64,000 bases of DNA from Ignavibacterium sp. (GCA_018335755.1 JAGXRK010000061.1:132646-196645), one strand, 5' to 3'; shown: positions 16,743 to 26,219, counted from the stretch's first letter. The notes: generated from the letters alone by a model not told the origin. A program made the numbers and translations.

Positions 16743-17127
16743 ATTGGTTCCTTTCTTTGGAGTTTAATTTTTTATGAATTGAATAATTTGTTCTCATAAT
16801 TGAAAAAATCCTTAAGATTAAAATTAAAACCGCAGGTATTCCAAGAATATGAGTTTGAAATGACTCAGTTATTTTACCGGAAAACAGCAATGAAATTGAT
16901 CTACCCAAACCGCAGCCGGGACAATCATCAACACCGAAATTTGACAAAGGACAAATTGTAAAATGAGATTCTGCAGGATTAAAGAAAAAGGCTAGGTAAA
17001 CAAGAGCTGCTGACCAGACGAATCCCTCAAATCCTATCATTTTAAGATTGAAATATATTTTCCGTTTGATTCTATAAATCAATGCTTCAATCTTTTTCAA
17101 TGGTGAATATTTGGCAGCTGTTTTCAT
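16735..17127 (-). CDS. DUF2752 membrane protein
   Basis: This 130-residue protein has a basic N-terminus, a membrane segment (about 35-50), the DUF2752 signature CPGCGLGRS (Cys69 and Cys72), and a second helix near 92-110. Another cysteine precedes in FTICPLSN. The conserved CxxC suggests metal or redox chemistry, but the family has no assigned function. It is translationally coupled to the TM2 gene (8-bp overlap). Confidence 0.75.
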   Translation of the reverse strand: MKTAAKYSPLKKIEALIYRIKRKIYFNLKMIGFEGFVWSAALVYLAFFFNPAESHFTICPLSNFGVDDCPGCGLGRSISLLFSGKITESFQTHILGIPAVLILILRIFSIMRTNYSIHKKLNSKERNQYA

Positions 17128-17970
17128 AAATAATTTTGTTTACCTGAAAAAAATTAAGTAATTGAAGGTCCCAAATCAAATATTGTGTGATAAAAGGTCC
17201 TAAAACATCGGTGAGTTGTATTACATTTGCCGGTAAAGGGTAAGGAAAGGCTGAAAGTCCGGCAGGTAGATTGAGGTTTTAAATACTTATGACTGGATTC
17301 TATACTAAATACCGGTGAAGCACTTTTCCCATATGTGATTTATAATTTATCATTACTCCCCTTTTTGAGAGTTTCTTCGATTTTCTTTTTCTTTTCCGCT
17401 TCGATCAACTCATCAACAGTTTACATTTTTTTCTTTTAAATATGACGAAAAATATTTTCCGATGGGAATTGATACAGGTAATAAACTGATCCAGTAGATC
17501 AGAAAAGCAATTACGTGTTGCGCCATAGCTTTGTAAACTCAAAACGAATAATGGTTTTTGTAGAGGAAAGGTAAGGAATTTCCCAGGCTGAGATAATTAT
17601 TATAAACTCAGTGAACAAACAGCATGCAAACTGGCAGGTAAAATTATATTCTCATCGGTAACATTTGAATTTATTGCTGACCTAATTTCTTCCTTAGATT
17701 ATCGTATACATAAAAACAGGTGTAAAGAAAAATTTACAGCTATATGACATTAAATATCAGGTATATATGATATACAGGTAAAACCATACAGAGCTGACGG
17801 ATCAATTTACTTATCAGATCAATATTTATTTAATAAAATGAATGCTAATCTGCCATTACAGAAATTGTGTCAATTATCTTATACTCATAAACAGAATTTT
17901 TTTTCAATTTGCTGCAATATTAGAATTTAGAATAAAGTAAAAATTAAAAGTAATAACAGATTAACAATAA
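17128..17970. other. Gene-poor stretch with one broken small gene
   Basis: 843 bp without an intact gene. It contains the frameshifted small membrane-protein remnant (separate entry). The rest is AT-rich, with stops in all frames, and shows no RNA fold or repeat I can defend. A 12-mer TGCCGGTAAAGG here recurs near 63.9 kb. Confidence 0.5.
17340..17526 (-). pseudogene. Frameshifted small membrane protein remnant
   Basis: Reading from ATG at 17524-17526, one frame gives 37 residues (MAQHVIAFLIYWISLLPVSI, then PIGKYFSSYLKEKNVNC), a single membrane helix with a basic tail. It stops at TGA 17413-17415. The next frame, joined just before that stop, continues VDELIEAEKKKKIEETLKKG and ends at TAA 17340-17342. 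Deleting one base in the GTAAACTG region would fuse them into a protein of about 62 residues with a helix and a charged coiled tail. So this is either a decayed gene, a sequence error, or two unrelated short frames. No strong ribosome binding site is seen. Confidence 0.45.
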
Positions 17971-18174
17971 TTATTTGCCAACAATAAAAGACACTTTAGC
18001 GTTTACTCTGAAGCGAACAATTTTATTGTTCTCAACATCAGCTTTTAAGTCCTTTATCCAGATCGATTGTATATTCTGCACAGATTTTGAAGCTTCTTTT
18101 AAAGCAACCTGGGCAGCATCTTCCCAGCTTTTTTCAGATTGAGCTAATAACTCTATAACTTTTACTACGGACAT
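17971..18174 (-). CDS. Dodecin family flavin-binding protein
   Basis: This is a 67-residue protein with full dodecin features: VKVIELLAQSEKSWEDAAQVAL in the beta-hairpin/helix part (SxKSWEDA), and the C-terminal strand FRVNAKVSFIVG. The conserved Trp in KSWEDA sandwiches flavin in known dodecins, which store or buffer riboflavin/FMN as dodecamers. It lies 55 bp downstream of a coiled-coil gene on the same strand, so the two may be co-transcribed stress genes. Confidence 0.88.
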   Translation of the reverse strand: MSVVKVIELLAQSEKSWEDAAQVALKEASKSVQNIQSIWIKDLKADVENNKIVRFRVNAKVSFIVGK

Positions 18175-18229
18175 TTTGATTCTCCTTTTTATAATAATTG
18201 AAATGCTACGTTAACTTATTTTTAAATTG

Positions 18230-18517
18230 TTATTTAATATTTGATACAACTTCATCAACTGTGTTTTTCATTTCATCCCAAATTTTATCTGAACCTGATT
18301 TCAGTTCTTTCCAGGAACTTTCAGTTGAGTTTTTCAAATCCTGTATTTTATCCTGTGCAGCATCTTTTTTAGATCGGAATTCAGCAAGCTGTTTTTCAAG
18401 ATTTTCTTTAGAGTCAACTTTCAATGTTTGAGCTTTCACCTGAAATAATTGAACTCTGTCCTCTAAATCTTTTAGCTGCTCCGTTAACTTTTCTATATAT
18501 TCTTTTCTGTCTGTCAT
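18230..18517 (-). CDS. Small coiled-coil protein of unknown function
   Basis: This 95-residue, highly charged protein is predicted to be almost fully helical, with heptad-like spacing of Leu/Val (for example YIEKLTEQLKDLEDRVQLF) and no membrane segment or catalytic motif. GGAG lies about 10 nt before the ATG. It resembles the small apolipoprotein/Sll1863-like coiled-coil stress proteins in general shape only. It precedes the dodecin gene. Confidence 0.6.
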   Translation of the reverse strand: MTDRKEYIEKLTEQLKDLEDRVQLFQVKAQTLKVDSKENLEKQLAEFRSKKDAAQDKIQDLKNSTESSWKELKSGSDKIWDEMKNTVDEVVSNIK

Positions 18518-19161
18518 TATACTGTTAACTCCATTTTATTTGTGAATTAATATAAAGTATTTTCTTTTGCTACAATGAATAATTTTTTAAAGATTCAACA
18601 AACCATCAATTACCATTTTTAATAATTTGTTTGAAGAACATTTATCAGCATAAAATCTGAACTAATATGCTCCTCAACATTTTCTTATAAAATAAAATCT
18701 TTCTGATTAAAAGCAAGTTTTTTGCGTATTTATTGCATTTTTATTTTTTACTAAACGAAAATAAAGCTTGAATGAAACAAAATTCAGGTACACCAGTCAA
18801 TTGTTAATATTATGTTGATCAATCTATTTTTCTAAACACACACAAATAGAAACTTTGCGTATTTTAGTATTTAATCCAGTTCATTAGATTTTGAAGTTAA
18901 GCGGACTGAAGCAAGTGATGCCAGTTTATCATTGAGGTTCTTAAAAAATCGTATTCTTATAAGTCCTGTAAAATTGATAGAATATTAGCCTTATAAATAG
19001 ATTAATTTATTGAGAAGCTTGTTAAGAGTCTTTAAAATCCTTTCCAAGATTTATCTAACATGTAGATAGGAATTAACTTTATTGTTTAGAAAAATTATGC
19101 TGATTACTCTAGATACCTTTCGGCAGTGTTCGTTTTTTGCATAGTTTAAAACGAAGCTTAG
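18518..19161. other. Gene-free stretch
   Basis: About 640 bp, very AT-rich, between the coiled-coil gene and tmRNA. I see no open frame of note, no strong hairpin and no repeat. It should hold the promoter of the coiled-coil/dodecin pair at its left end. Confidence 0.5.
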
Positions 19162-19521
19162 TGGAGGTGGCGGGAGTCGAACCCGCGTCCGAAGTTAAGA
19201 TACAAGAAACGTCTACACACATAGTCTGTTAATTGTTTTAACTTAATACTGCCCAACAGACAGGGATCGTATTAAGCTTACCTGCTTAAGTTTCGCATCA
19301 TCTGCACAGGCAACAGAATCAGCTATCATACCTAATCAACGTTCAGTCATAGCCCGGTAGGAGAGGATATGGTGAACGGCTGTTAATACTTAAATTAAGC
19401 AGCTAAGGCGTAATTAGATTCGCCAGTTATTGTTTTATTCCCAATTTTTTAACGTGTCTTCGGGGAACACGGTGCGCAGTTCAATGCCTCTTCAACCCCG
19501 TCGAAACCAAAATTCACCCCC
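19162..19521 (-). ncRNA. ssrA: Transfer-messenger RNA (tmRNA)
   Basis: tmRNA rescues stalled ribosomes with SmpB. On the minus strand the 5' end GGGGGTG pairs with CACCTCC at the 3' end (one G-U); the 5' GGTTTCGACGGGG and the 3' T arm GCGGG-TTCGACT-CCCGC are standard. The discriminator A is at 19162 and CCA is not encoded. The tag reading frame ends at the stop 19395-19397 and encodes GESNYALAA (GGC GAA TCT AAT TAC GCC TTA GCT GCT TAA), with GGC at 19422-19424 as the likely resume codon. The ALAA end is the usual ClpXP signal. The length of 360 nt is normal for a one-piece tmRNA. Confidence 0.95.
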
Positions 19522-19573
19522 GTGTAATCAGCAGGCAGTGGGCAATATGGGTTTATCGCAAAACTCTGGAAAG

Positions 19574-19650
19574 GTCATCTCGAAGTAGTCTTAGTCTGAG
19601 AAATCCTTCAATATTTCACGAACAAGATTTCTCCCTTTGGTCGAAATGAC
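19574..19650. repeat. Palindromic (REP/MITE-like) intergenic repeat
   Basis: The ends form an imperfect inverted repeat: GTCATCTCGA (19574-19583) against TCGAAATGAC (19641-19650), 9 of 10 paired. Nested inside is a perfect one: GAGAAATC (19598-19605) against GATTTCTC (19626-19633). The right half (19626-19651) recurs at 34109-34134 with 23 of 26 bases identical. Confidence 0.6.
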
Positions 19651-19690
19651 ACTTAATTAATTTCGCAATAGACCCTATGAGCAAACTGAT

Positions 19691-20239
19691 TCAGGGAATC
19701 CACTTTGTATCAGGGATATTTGAGACTTTATTCTCAAAACGTGAAAGAACAAAAAACAAATCACTTAATCTGTTAAGAAATATAATAATGTTATTACCTA
19801 TATGCACCTGCTCATTCAATGCCACAACTTTTCTTTCGGCTCTTCGTGCAACTGTTCTGCAAATATGCAGATATACTGCTCCTTTAGACCCCCCGGGTAA
19901 AAGAAAGTTCCGCAGCTCCTCTAATTGCTCATTAAAATGATCTATATCCAGTTCAGCACTTTTACTGTATTCTTCAGGGGTTCTGGTAATTTTAAGTTTT
20001 TCGTTTTTTTCTGAAATGGGAGTTGCAAGATCAGAACCAACAACAAATAACTGATTTTGGATTCTTTGCAGAATTGCCCGCACTTCTTTACTCTTCAGTT
20101 CTGTAATCGCCAGTCCGATAAAGGCATTGAGTTCATCAATTGTTCCGTATGCTTCAATCCTTATGTTGTTCTTAGAAACTCTTTCACCTCCAAAAAGTCC
20201 GGTTTCACCTTTATCACCGGTTTTCGTGTAAATTTTCAT
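19691..20239 (-). CDS. PduO-type cob(I)alamin adenosyltransferase
   Basis: It transfers adenosyl from ATP to cob(I)alamin to make coenzyme B12. It has 182 residues. The N-terminal ATP loop KIYTKTGDKGETGLFGGERV (PduO type) and the helix signature GTIDELNAFIGLA are clear. Later PGGSKGAVYLHICRTVARRAER carries the conserved Arg residues, and FLNRLSDLFFVLSR follows. It overlaps the YgfZ gene by 4 bp, so the two are coupled. Confidence 0.93.
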   Translation of the reverse strand: MKIYTKTGDKGETGLFGGERVSKNNIRIEAYGTIDELNAFIGLAITELKSKEVRAILQRIQNQLFVVGSDLATPISEKNEKLKITRTPEEYSKSAELDIDHFNEQLEELRNFLLPGGSKGAVYLHICRTVARRAERKVVALNEQVHIGNNIIIFLNRLSDLFFVLSRFENKVSNIPDTKWIP

Positions 20240-21339
20240 TTTTTGAATGGTAATTCCTGAACAGTTGCTTTAGTTACCTTTTCACTGTTCTTAGCAATTA
20301 ATACTGTACCGGGAGAAGTAAAGTTTTTATTGATATACGCCAGTCCGATTGGTTTATTTAATCGTGTTGAATTAACTGATGATGTAACTACACCCACTTC
20401 ATTTTCCTTGTCGTCTAAAAGAACAAAATGATGAGCTGCAGTAACAGGATCTTCAAAGTTAATACCAGTAAGATATTTCTGAACTTTAGAATAAGTATCC
20501 AATCTTGCAATAACTTCCTGCCCGATATAACAGCCTTTTTTAAAATCGACAAGGTGAATTAAATTTGCTTCATGCGGATTATACTTATCATTAATTTCAT
20601 TTGGAGCCGCCGGAATACCCATGCTTATACGAAACTCGTAGTATGCCTCTTCGCCTACTAAACCAAAATTAAAAATGCCGTAGTTTTCTTTCATATAGTT
20701 AATTAGTTTGATTGTGTTATCATCATCTGCAAGAATCCAATATTTATCCCGTCCATTGAAATCAGTTATCTTTGATAAAAAAAACAGTATTTCTTCAGCA
20801 TTCACAACCTTAAACATGTTGGTGCTTATATCATTCACAATATTTCCGCAAACTAAAGTAATGAATGAACCTGACTGAGGCCCCGAAAGTTCCATAATAT
20901 TAAATCTTCCGGTAGCATCGCTCATTGCTACATCATCAGCAATTATATATTTGTTTATCCAACCTAAAACTCTCTCTTTATTTGATTTTCCCACAACTAA
21001 AAACTGATGAGTGTCAAAATTAAAAACAGTAGCAACACTTAAAATTCTGCCCTTTTCGGTGGTGAAGATAGTCTGTTTAACTTCCTCTTTTTTTATTTCC
21101 TTTAAAGAATTTGTTGTAATTCGATGGAGAAAATCGAGTGAGTCCTTTCCTCTTAACTCAACAATTGAATAATTAAAAAGAACCCTTAAACCTGCACCAT
21201 AGTGCAATATTTCCAGTTCTTTTTCCAGGTTTGAAAAAAAAGGTATTGCTTCAGAATCATCATAAGATTTGGAACTTATGCTCTGTGATTTAAAGTATTC
21301 TAATATTTTGTTTGGTCTATCATCCATTGTATTCACCAT
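20236..21339 (-). CDS. ygfZ: YgfZ/GcvT-domain folate-binding protein
   Basis: YgfZ uses tetrahydrofolate to support synthesis or repair of certain Fe-S enzymes (for example MiaB). It has 367 residues. The diagnostic motif KGCYIGQE is at 268-275 with Cys270, followed by VIARLDTYSKVQKYL; the N-terminal half shows the GcvT-like fold with DSLDFLHRITTNSLK. The start at 21339 follows an AACCTGTTA stretch without a strong ribosome binding site, and Met5 could also serve. It is translationally coupled to the adenosyltransferase. Confidence 0.88.
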   Translation of the reverse strand: MVNTMDDRPNKILEYFKSQSISSKSYDDSEAIPFFSNLEKELEILHYGAGLRVLFNYSIVELRGKDSLDFLHRITTNSLKEIKKEEVKQTIFTTEKGRILSVATVFNFDTHQFLVVGKSNKERVLGWINKYIIADDVAMSDATGRFNIMELSGPQSGSFITLVCGNIVNDISTNMFKVVNAEEILFFLSKITDFNGRDKYWILADDDNTIKLINYMKENYGIFNFGLVGEEAYYEFRISMGIPAAPNEINDKYNPHEANLIHLVDFKKGCYIGQEVIARLDTYSKVQKYLTGINFEDPVTAAHHFVLLDDKENEVGVVTSSVNSTRLNKPIGLAYINKNFTSPGTVLIAKNSEKVTKATVQELPFKK

Positions 21340-21424
21340 TAACAGGTTATAATTAAACGTTGCACACTTGATTGAAAAAAATCTGAGAAATTGCAGGAAT
21401 TGTTTGTGTTAAAATAATAAAAAA

Positions 21425-22276
21425 TTAATAAAGTCGGGTTTGCCGTGCGTTTCGGGTATTTACGTAAGTCCCTTGTTTTTCATTCCAGACAAATGCAACT
21501 GAATCCTTTGCAAATATTCTATCTTCAAGACTAACATAAACATACTCATAGTAATCAGGATATATATCATTATTTACATTTGCCAGAGTTCTTTTAAAGT
21601 CTACTCCTTTATATGTCATTAAGAGATGCGGTTCAGACCTGATGCCATCGACCAGAAAATAATTATAGTCAATTGTACCGATGCCTTGAGCAAAATAAAA
21701 TTTATTCTGAATATACAGTGTGCCTTTAAAATTCCAGGTATTTAAATAAACGTGTTTAAACCCTCCGTGAGAAGGGATTATTGATTCCCATACCAGCGAA
21801 AGGTTATTACCTCGACATTCAAAAAGTGTAAGATACAAAAAAGCTGTGCCAAGTTTTGTGCTGTCAAGATCAATATAACTCTCATTGTAACCAATAAGAT
21901 TTTTAGTTTCAATCAGTCTTTCACCCTGCCTCGACTTTGCAACAACAGCAAATATGTATTTACTTCCATCTATATCATCGTAATAAATAACCGCTGGTTT
22001 GGGCAGGGATTCCAAAGTGGTTTTATCTGTTTCCATCAAGTATGTGCCGGGTGGATAATTATCTAAAACATACTCTATAACAGATATAGTGTCACAGGGA
22101 AATCTTTCACTTCGTCCCTTTCTTAGATCCAGATTGTATTTCTGAATTTCAGCATCCCTGTTAGGATCAGCCGAAACATCCATTGAGGGCAGCGGATTAG
22201 ACTTTTGCTCTTCGCTGCTGCAAGCAAGTATTAGTATCGCTAATAATGGTATAAAAATAATCTGAACTTTTTTCAT
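21425..22276 (-). CDS. Lipoprotein of unknown function
   Basis: This 283-residue protein has a lipoprotein signal: MKKVQIIF then a hydrophobic core ending LILAC with the lipidated Cys at about 19, followed by SSEEQKSN. The mature part is beta-rich and aromatic (for example WESIIPSHGGFKHVYLNTW). I recognise no family. It stands between an M20 peptidase and ygfZ, all on the minus strand, with gaps of 70-90 bp. Confidence 0.6.
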   Translation of the reverse strand: MKKVQIIFIPLLAILILACSSEEQKSNPLPSMDVSADPNRDAEIQKYNLDLRKGRSERFPCDTISVIEYVLDNYPPGTYLMETDKTTLESLPKPAVIYYDDIDGSKYIFAVVAKSRQGERLIETKNLIGYNESYIDLDSTKLGTAFLYLTLFECRGNNLSLVWESIIPSHGGFKHVYLNTWNFKGTLYIQNKFYFAQGIGTIDYNYFLVDGIRSEPHLLMTYKGVDFKRTLANVNNDIYPDYYEYVYVSLEDRIFAKDSVAFVWNEKQGTYVNTRNARQTRLY

Positions 22277-22349
22277 TTCGTTTAATATAATGATGCCTCA
22301 AAACCTATACAAAGATATAGATTTTGAGGCTAAAAAGATTTATAAATTA

Positions 22350-23714
22350 TTATCTGGAAAATTCTTCAAAAAAATAAGCTGAACTTTTTATTCCAAGCTT
22401 AAAATGATTAAGATCAAAATGTTCATTTGGCGAGTGAAGATTTTCTGTATTCAATCCTAAACCCATTAATACAGGAGAAGCATTAAGTCTGTTTGCAAAC
22501 TCAACTACAATTGGAATACTTCCGCCTTCACGCATAAAAACAGTTTTCTTTCCAAAAGCTTTAGCCATTGCTTTGGAAGCTGCAATAGTAGCAGCAGCAT
22601 CCAGCGGTGTAATAACCGGATAACCGCCATGTAAATCTTTAACTTCAACCTTAACCGTTTTGGGAGCAAGTTTTTTTATGTGCTTCTCAAAAAGTTTTGC
22701 TATCTTTTTGGGTTCCTGATGCGGAACAAGTCGCATACTTATTTTAGCAGTAGCTTTGGATGGAAGAACTGTTTTGGCTCCCTTTCCGGTCCAGCCCCCA
22801 AAAATACCATTACAATCAAGTGTGGGTCTTGCCCAAATTCTTTCAAGAGTTGAATATCCCTTCTCTCCTTTTAGTTCCTTTAACCCAATACTTTTGGCAA
22901 AATCTTTTTCTTTGAATTTAAGAGCTTTAAAATTTTCCCTTTCCTTTTTAGATAGTTTTAATACGTCATCATAAAAGCCTGTTATAGTAATTTTACCATC
23001 TTTATTCTTTAGTTTAGAAATAATTTCTGCTAATATGTTTATGGGATTATCAACAGCCCCGCCAAAGGTTCCTGAATGCAAATCCCGGTTGGGTCCCGTA
23101 ACTTCAACTTCCATATATGCGAGTCCACGCAATCCATAAGTAATGGTAGGAGTTCCAGGTGAAAACAATGCGGTATCAGAAATAAGAACAGCATCGCACT
23201 TGAGCAGATCAGTATTTTGTTTAAGAAAAGGTGTAAGGTGTTCACTGCCGATTTCTTCCTCCCCTTCAATTAAAAATTTTACATTTAATGGCAGGTGACC
23301 CATAGTTTTAAAAAAAGCTTCTACACTTTTAATGTGAACATAAACCTGTCCTTTATCATCAGTAGCTCCACGTGCATAAATTTTACCATCTTTTATAACA
23401 GGATCAAAAGGATCGTTATGCCAGAGTTCTATCGGGTCAACGGGTTGAACGTCATAATGTCCGTAAACTAAAACAGTTGGCTTTCCGGGTGCACCTAACC
23501 ATTCAGCATAAACAATGGGGTGACCTTCTGTCTGAAAAATTTTTATTTTGTTTAACCCTGCCTTTTTTAATTTATCTGAAACAAATTCTGCTGCTCTCTG
23601 CATATCAGGTTTATTTTCCGGTAAAGTACTTATACTCGGAATTCTTAAAAAATCTTTCAATTCATTAATATATAAATCATAGTTCGATTCGATATGTTTA
23701 ATTACTTGTTCCAC
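22350..23714 (-). CDS. M20 family zinc dipeptidase
   Basis: This di-zinc exopeptidase of the M20 (CNDP/PepV-like) group has metal and catalytic motifs in order: VLVYGHYDVQP, GATDDKGQV, IEGEEEIGSE and MREGGSIPIV. I place the start at GTG 23712-23714 (454 residues, MVEQVIKHIESNYDLY). AAAGGAGAG lies 5 nt before it, and this start follows the upstream stop (23725-23727); the longer frame to 23750 would overlap the upstream gene by 26 bp and add residues the family does not need. No signal peptide, so cytoplasmic. Confidence 0.9.
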   Translation of the reverse strand: MEQVIKHIESNYDLYINELKDFLRIPSISTLPENKPDMQRAAEFVSDKLKKAGLNKIKIFQTEGHPIVYAEWLGAPGKPTVLVYGHYDVQPVDPIELWHNDPFDPVIKDGKIYARGATDDKGQVYVHIKSVEAFFKTMGHLPLNVKFLIEGEEEIGSEHLTPFLKQNTDLLKCDAVLISDTALFSPGTPTITYGLRGLAYMEVEVTGPNRDLHSGTFGGAVDNPINILAEIISKLKNKDGKITITGFYDDVLKLSKKERENFKALKFKEKDFAKSIGLKELKGEKGYSTLERIWARPTLDCNGIFGGWTGKGAKTVLPSKATAKISMRLVPHQEPKKIAKLFEKHIKKLAPKTVKVEVKDLHGGYPVITPLDAAATIAASKAMAKAFGKKTVFMREGGSIPIVVEFANRLNASPVLMGLGLNTENLHSPNEHFDLNHFKLGIKSSAYFFEEFSR

Positions 23715-23724
23715 ATTCTCTCCT

Positions 23725-24726
23725 TTACTTTTGAATTTGAAATCTGTCAATTATCGGTATAAAATCTTTAAAGTTCTGTACGGTCTTTTCGTCAAGCTGT
23801 TCAAGAATATTATCAGGCGGAATGAAAAACTGGCTCCACGGGTCATCAACTATGTAAAGGTATCCATCATTATCAATTGTTAATGCCTCGTAGGAACCCA
23901 CATAGTTCAGATGTTTGTGATTTGGTATAACAGGTTCAAAATCAAATGATACTATATTCTCAACATTTAAGTCTTCATCAAATTCCACATGAAATATTTT
24001 CAGGTTATTTCTGTCTAAAAGCCAAACAGAATAATCTTCATCACTGTATAATCCTGTTATTGAGCCGACTCCCAAACTACTAGTACTTATTTCTTTAATT
24101 ATTTCTTTAGAGGTTTTATCAGCAATAAAAATTACGGAGCTGTCTGAAAACGCTTTGCCTCTTAAAAATCCTTCCAATCCAAGGTAAAAATATCTTGAAT
24201 CAACTGTTAAGCCCTCATACCCGATATTCCAGGCTGTGTATTTTAGAAATAGTTCTTCAGGTTCAAAATTAATTTTAGTTACCGAAATAACTGTATCAAG
24301 AGCAAAATTAAATTCAAGTTCAAAAATGCCTGTATAGTCGTTATGATTTTCAGTATGACCTTCAACCGATACATAAAACTTTTCCTCATACCGATCATAA
24401 ACAATTTCCTCGAAATCTATCTTTGGATAATCCTTAAAGAATTCACTTACATAATCATTAAAATGAATCGGATAAAACAGAAAAACGCAGTCATCAATAA
24501 TTACGAATTTGTGGAGTGCACCAATATCATCAGCAATCAAAAAGGTTTTTTTGCCAGACTTATAACCCAGAAAAGCAATTCCGGAAGTCTGGTCTGTTCG
24601 GTATGTACCTGATTTTAACCATTGAGAATATTCAACATCTCTTAACAATTTGTTGTTCTGTGATTGTGCAAAAACAGCAATGGAAAAAAGCGAAATGATG
24701 ATGGTGTAATTTACTTTACTTAGCAT
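23725..24726 (-). CDS. Exported beta-propeller-like protein of unknown function
   Basis: This 333-residue protein has a signal peptide (MLSKVNYTIIISLFSIAVFA before QSQ). The mature part is rich in Tyr/Asp/Phe with repeated strand patterns, including GYEGLTVDSRYFYLGLEGF and GSYEALTIDNDGYLYIVDDP, which resemble blades of SdiA-regulated/esterase-like phytase propellers. No active site can be named. Its stop overlaps the ribosome binding site of the M20 peptidase gene, so the two are coupled and it might process or sense a substrate for the peptidase (inference). Confidence 0.6.
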   Translation of the reverse strand: MLSKVNYTIIISLFSIAVFAQSQNNKLLRDVEYSQWLKSGTYRTDQTSGIAFLGYKSGKKTFLIADDIGALHKFVIIDDCVFLFYPIHFNDYVSEFFKDYPKIDFEEIVYDRYEEKFYVSVEGHTENHNDYTGIFELEFNFALDTVISVTKINFEPEELFLKYTAWNIGYEGLTVDSRYFYLGLEGFLRGKAFSDSSVIFIADKTSKEIIKEISTSSLGVGSITGLYSDEDYSVWLLDRNNLKIFHVEFDEDLNVENIVSFDFEPVIPNHKHLNYVGSYEALTIDNDGYLYIVDDPWSQFFIPPDNILEQLDEKTVQNFKDFIPIIDRFQIQK

Positions 24727-24839
24727 TTGAACGCTTAATTTGTGTAACTTTAGGACAGAAATATAAGTATTCTAATGCTTAAATTTTTAAATATTTTATA
24801 TTTATTGAAAAACATTTAGCCGGTTTTTATATTCAATAC

Positions 24840-26219
24840 ATGATTTTAGCCAGATACATATTAAGAAATCATTTTATTCCCTTCTTATTTTCTATTGTAA
24901 CCCTGATGTGCATTTTTCTTCTACAATTTATGATGAAATTTGCTGACAGGCTTGTGGGAAAAGGATTGGATACATGGACAATTATTCAACTGATAGTTTA
25001 TAACCTTTCCTGGATGTTTGTGCTCGTTGTTCCCATGGCTACCTTAGTATCTGCACTTATGGCTTATGGTACAATGTCGCAGAATAATGAAATTACAATT
25101 ATGAAATCTTCCGGCATCAGTTTGTATAAAATGATGATGCCCGCATTCGCTGCCAGCATTATTGTTGCCTTTCTATTATTTGAGTTTAACAACGATGTGC
25201 TTCCGGACGCTAATCATCAGGCAAAAGTTCTGATGCAGGATATTTCACAGAAGAAGCCCACTTTATCATTAGAGCCGGGTGTTTTCTCACAAGAAGTTTA
25301 TAACTATGCAATACTTTCAAGAAATATTGACCAGAAAGAAAATAAACTTTATGAGATAACTATATATGATTATTCAACTCCCTCTAAAGTAAATGTAGTT
25401 ACTGCAGAAAAAGGCAGGATTTTCTTTTCTGAAGATAAAGCCAAATTAATAATGGATCTTACAAATGGTGAGATTCACGAGTCGGAGGCGCAAAATACAT
25501 CACTTTACAGAAAGCTGAATTTTGAAAGACACCGCATAACAATGAATGCAGAGCAGTTCTCATTCAGGCAGTCAGGTATGGCTACCAGAGGTGAACGAGA
25601 AATGAGCGTTAAATATATGAGTTATATTGTGGATAGTTTAAAGAAAGCAAGAACAGAGATTTATTCTTCTCTGTCAACAGAAATTGATAAGTATTTTTTT
25701 AATGGAAAAATTCCTCCCTTCAGAGCAGCAGAAGAAAGTAAAACTGATGATAAGGATATAGTTTTTGTAAGAACACTTGATAAAATAAAGAACGCGAATA
25801 ACATTATAACGTCTTATAACAGAAGAATTGACTGGCAGGATCGTGAGATAGAAAAATATGAAGTGGAGATTTATAAAAAATATGCTCTTCCGGCAGCCTG
25901 TATTGTTTTTATTCTGATAGGGGCTCCCCTTGGAGTAATGGTTAGAAAAGGCGGTTTCGGAACAGCCGCAAGTATAAGCCTGTTCTTCTTTCTTGTTTAC
26001 TGGGCTTTTTTAATTGGAGGAGAAAAGCTTGCTGAGCGCGGTTTCTTTTCACCGTTTATTGGAATGTGGGCTGCAAATATTGTTCTAACCATAGCGGGGG
26101 TTCTTCTTACCATAAAAACTAATAAAGAGCTAAATACAATCAGTTTTGATTTTCTTAAAAAATTCATACCAAAATATTTCAGACAGAAAGATTCATTAAG
26201 TGAAACTGAAAATTCTTGA
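24840..26219 (+). CDS. LptF/LptG family permease (first of pair)
   Basis: This 459-residue inner-membrane protein of the YjgP/YjgQ family contributes to the LptB2FG transporter that extracts lipopolysaccharide from the inner membrane. The pattern is typical: an N-terminal helix pair (about 10-30 and 50-80, with MARYIL-type start ARYILRNHFIPFLFSI), coupling-helix region MSQNNEITIMKSSGISLYKM, a large periplasmic beta domain (about 130-340), and three C-terminal helices (GAPLGVMVRKGGFG). It is longer than usual because of an insert around 250-330 rich in charged residues. It overlaps the second permease by 20 bp. Confidence 0.88.
   Translation: MILARYILRNHFIPFLFSIVTLMCIFLLQFMMKFADRLVGKGLDTWTIIQLIVYNLSWMFVLVVPMATLVSALMAYGTMSQNNEITIMKSSGISLYKMMMPAFAASIIVAFLLFEFNNDVLPDANHQAKVLMQDISQKKPTLSLEPGVFSQEVYNYAILSRNIDQKENKLYEITIYDYSTPSKVNVVTAEKGRIFFSEDKAKLIMDLTNGEIHESEAQNTSLYRKLNFERHRITMNAEQFSFRQSGMATRGEREMSVKYMSYIVDSLKKARTEIYSSLSTEIDKYFFNGKIPPFRAAEESKTDDKDIVFVRTLDKIKNANNIITSYNRRIDWQDREIEKYEVEIYKKYALPAACIVFILIGAPLGVMVRKGGFGTAASISLFFFLVYWAFLIGGEKLAERGFFSPFIGMWAANIVLTIAGVLLTIKTNKELNTISFDFLKKFIPKYFRQKDSLSETENS

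Noticed and set aside
17238-17249. 12-mer TGCCGGTAAAGG also at about 63.89 kb
   Set aside because: Too short and not flanked by further similarity.
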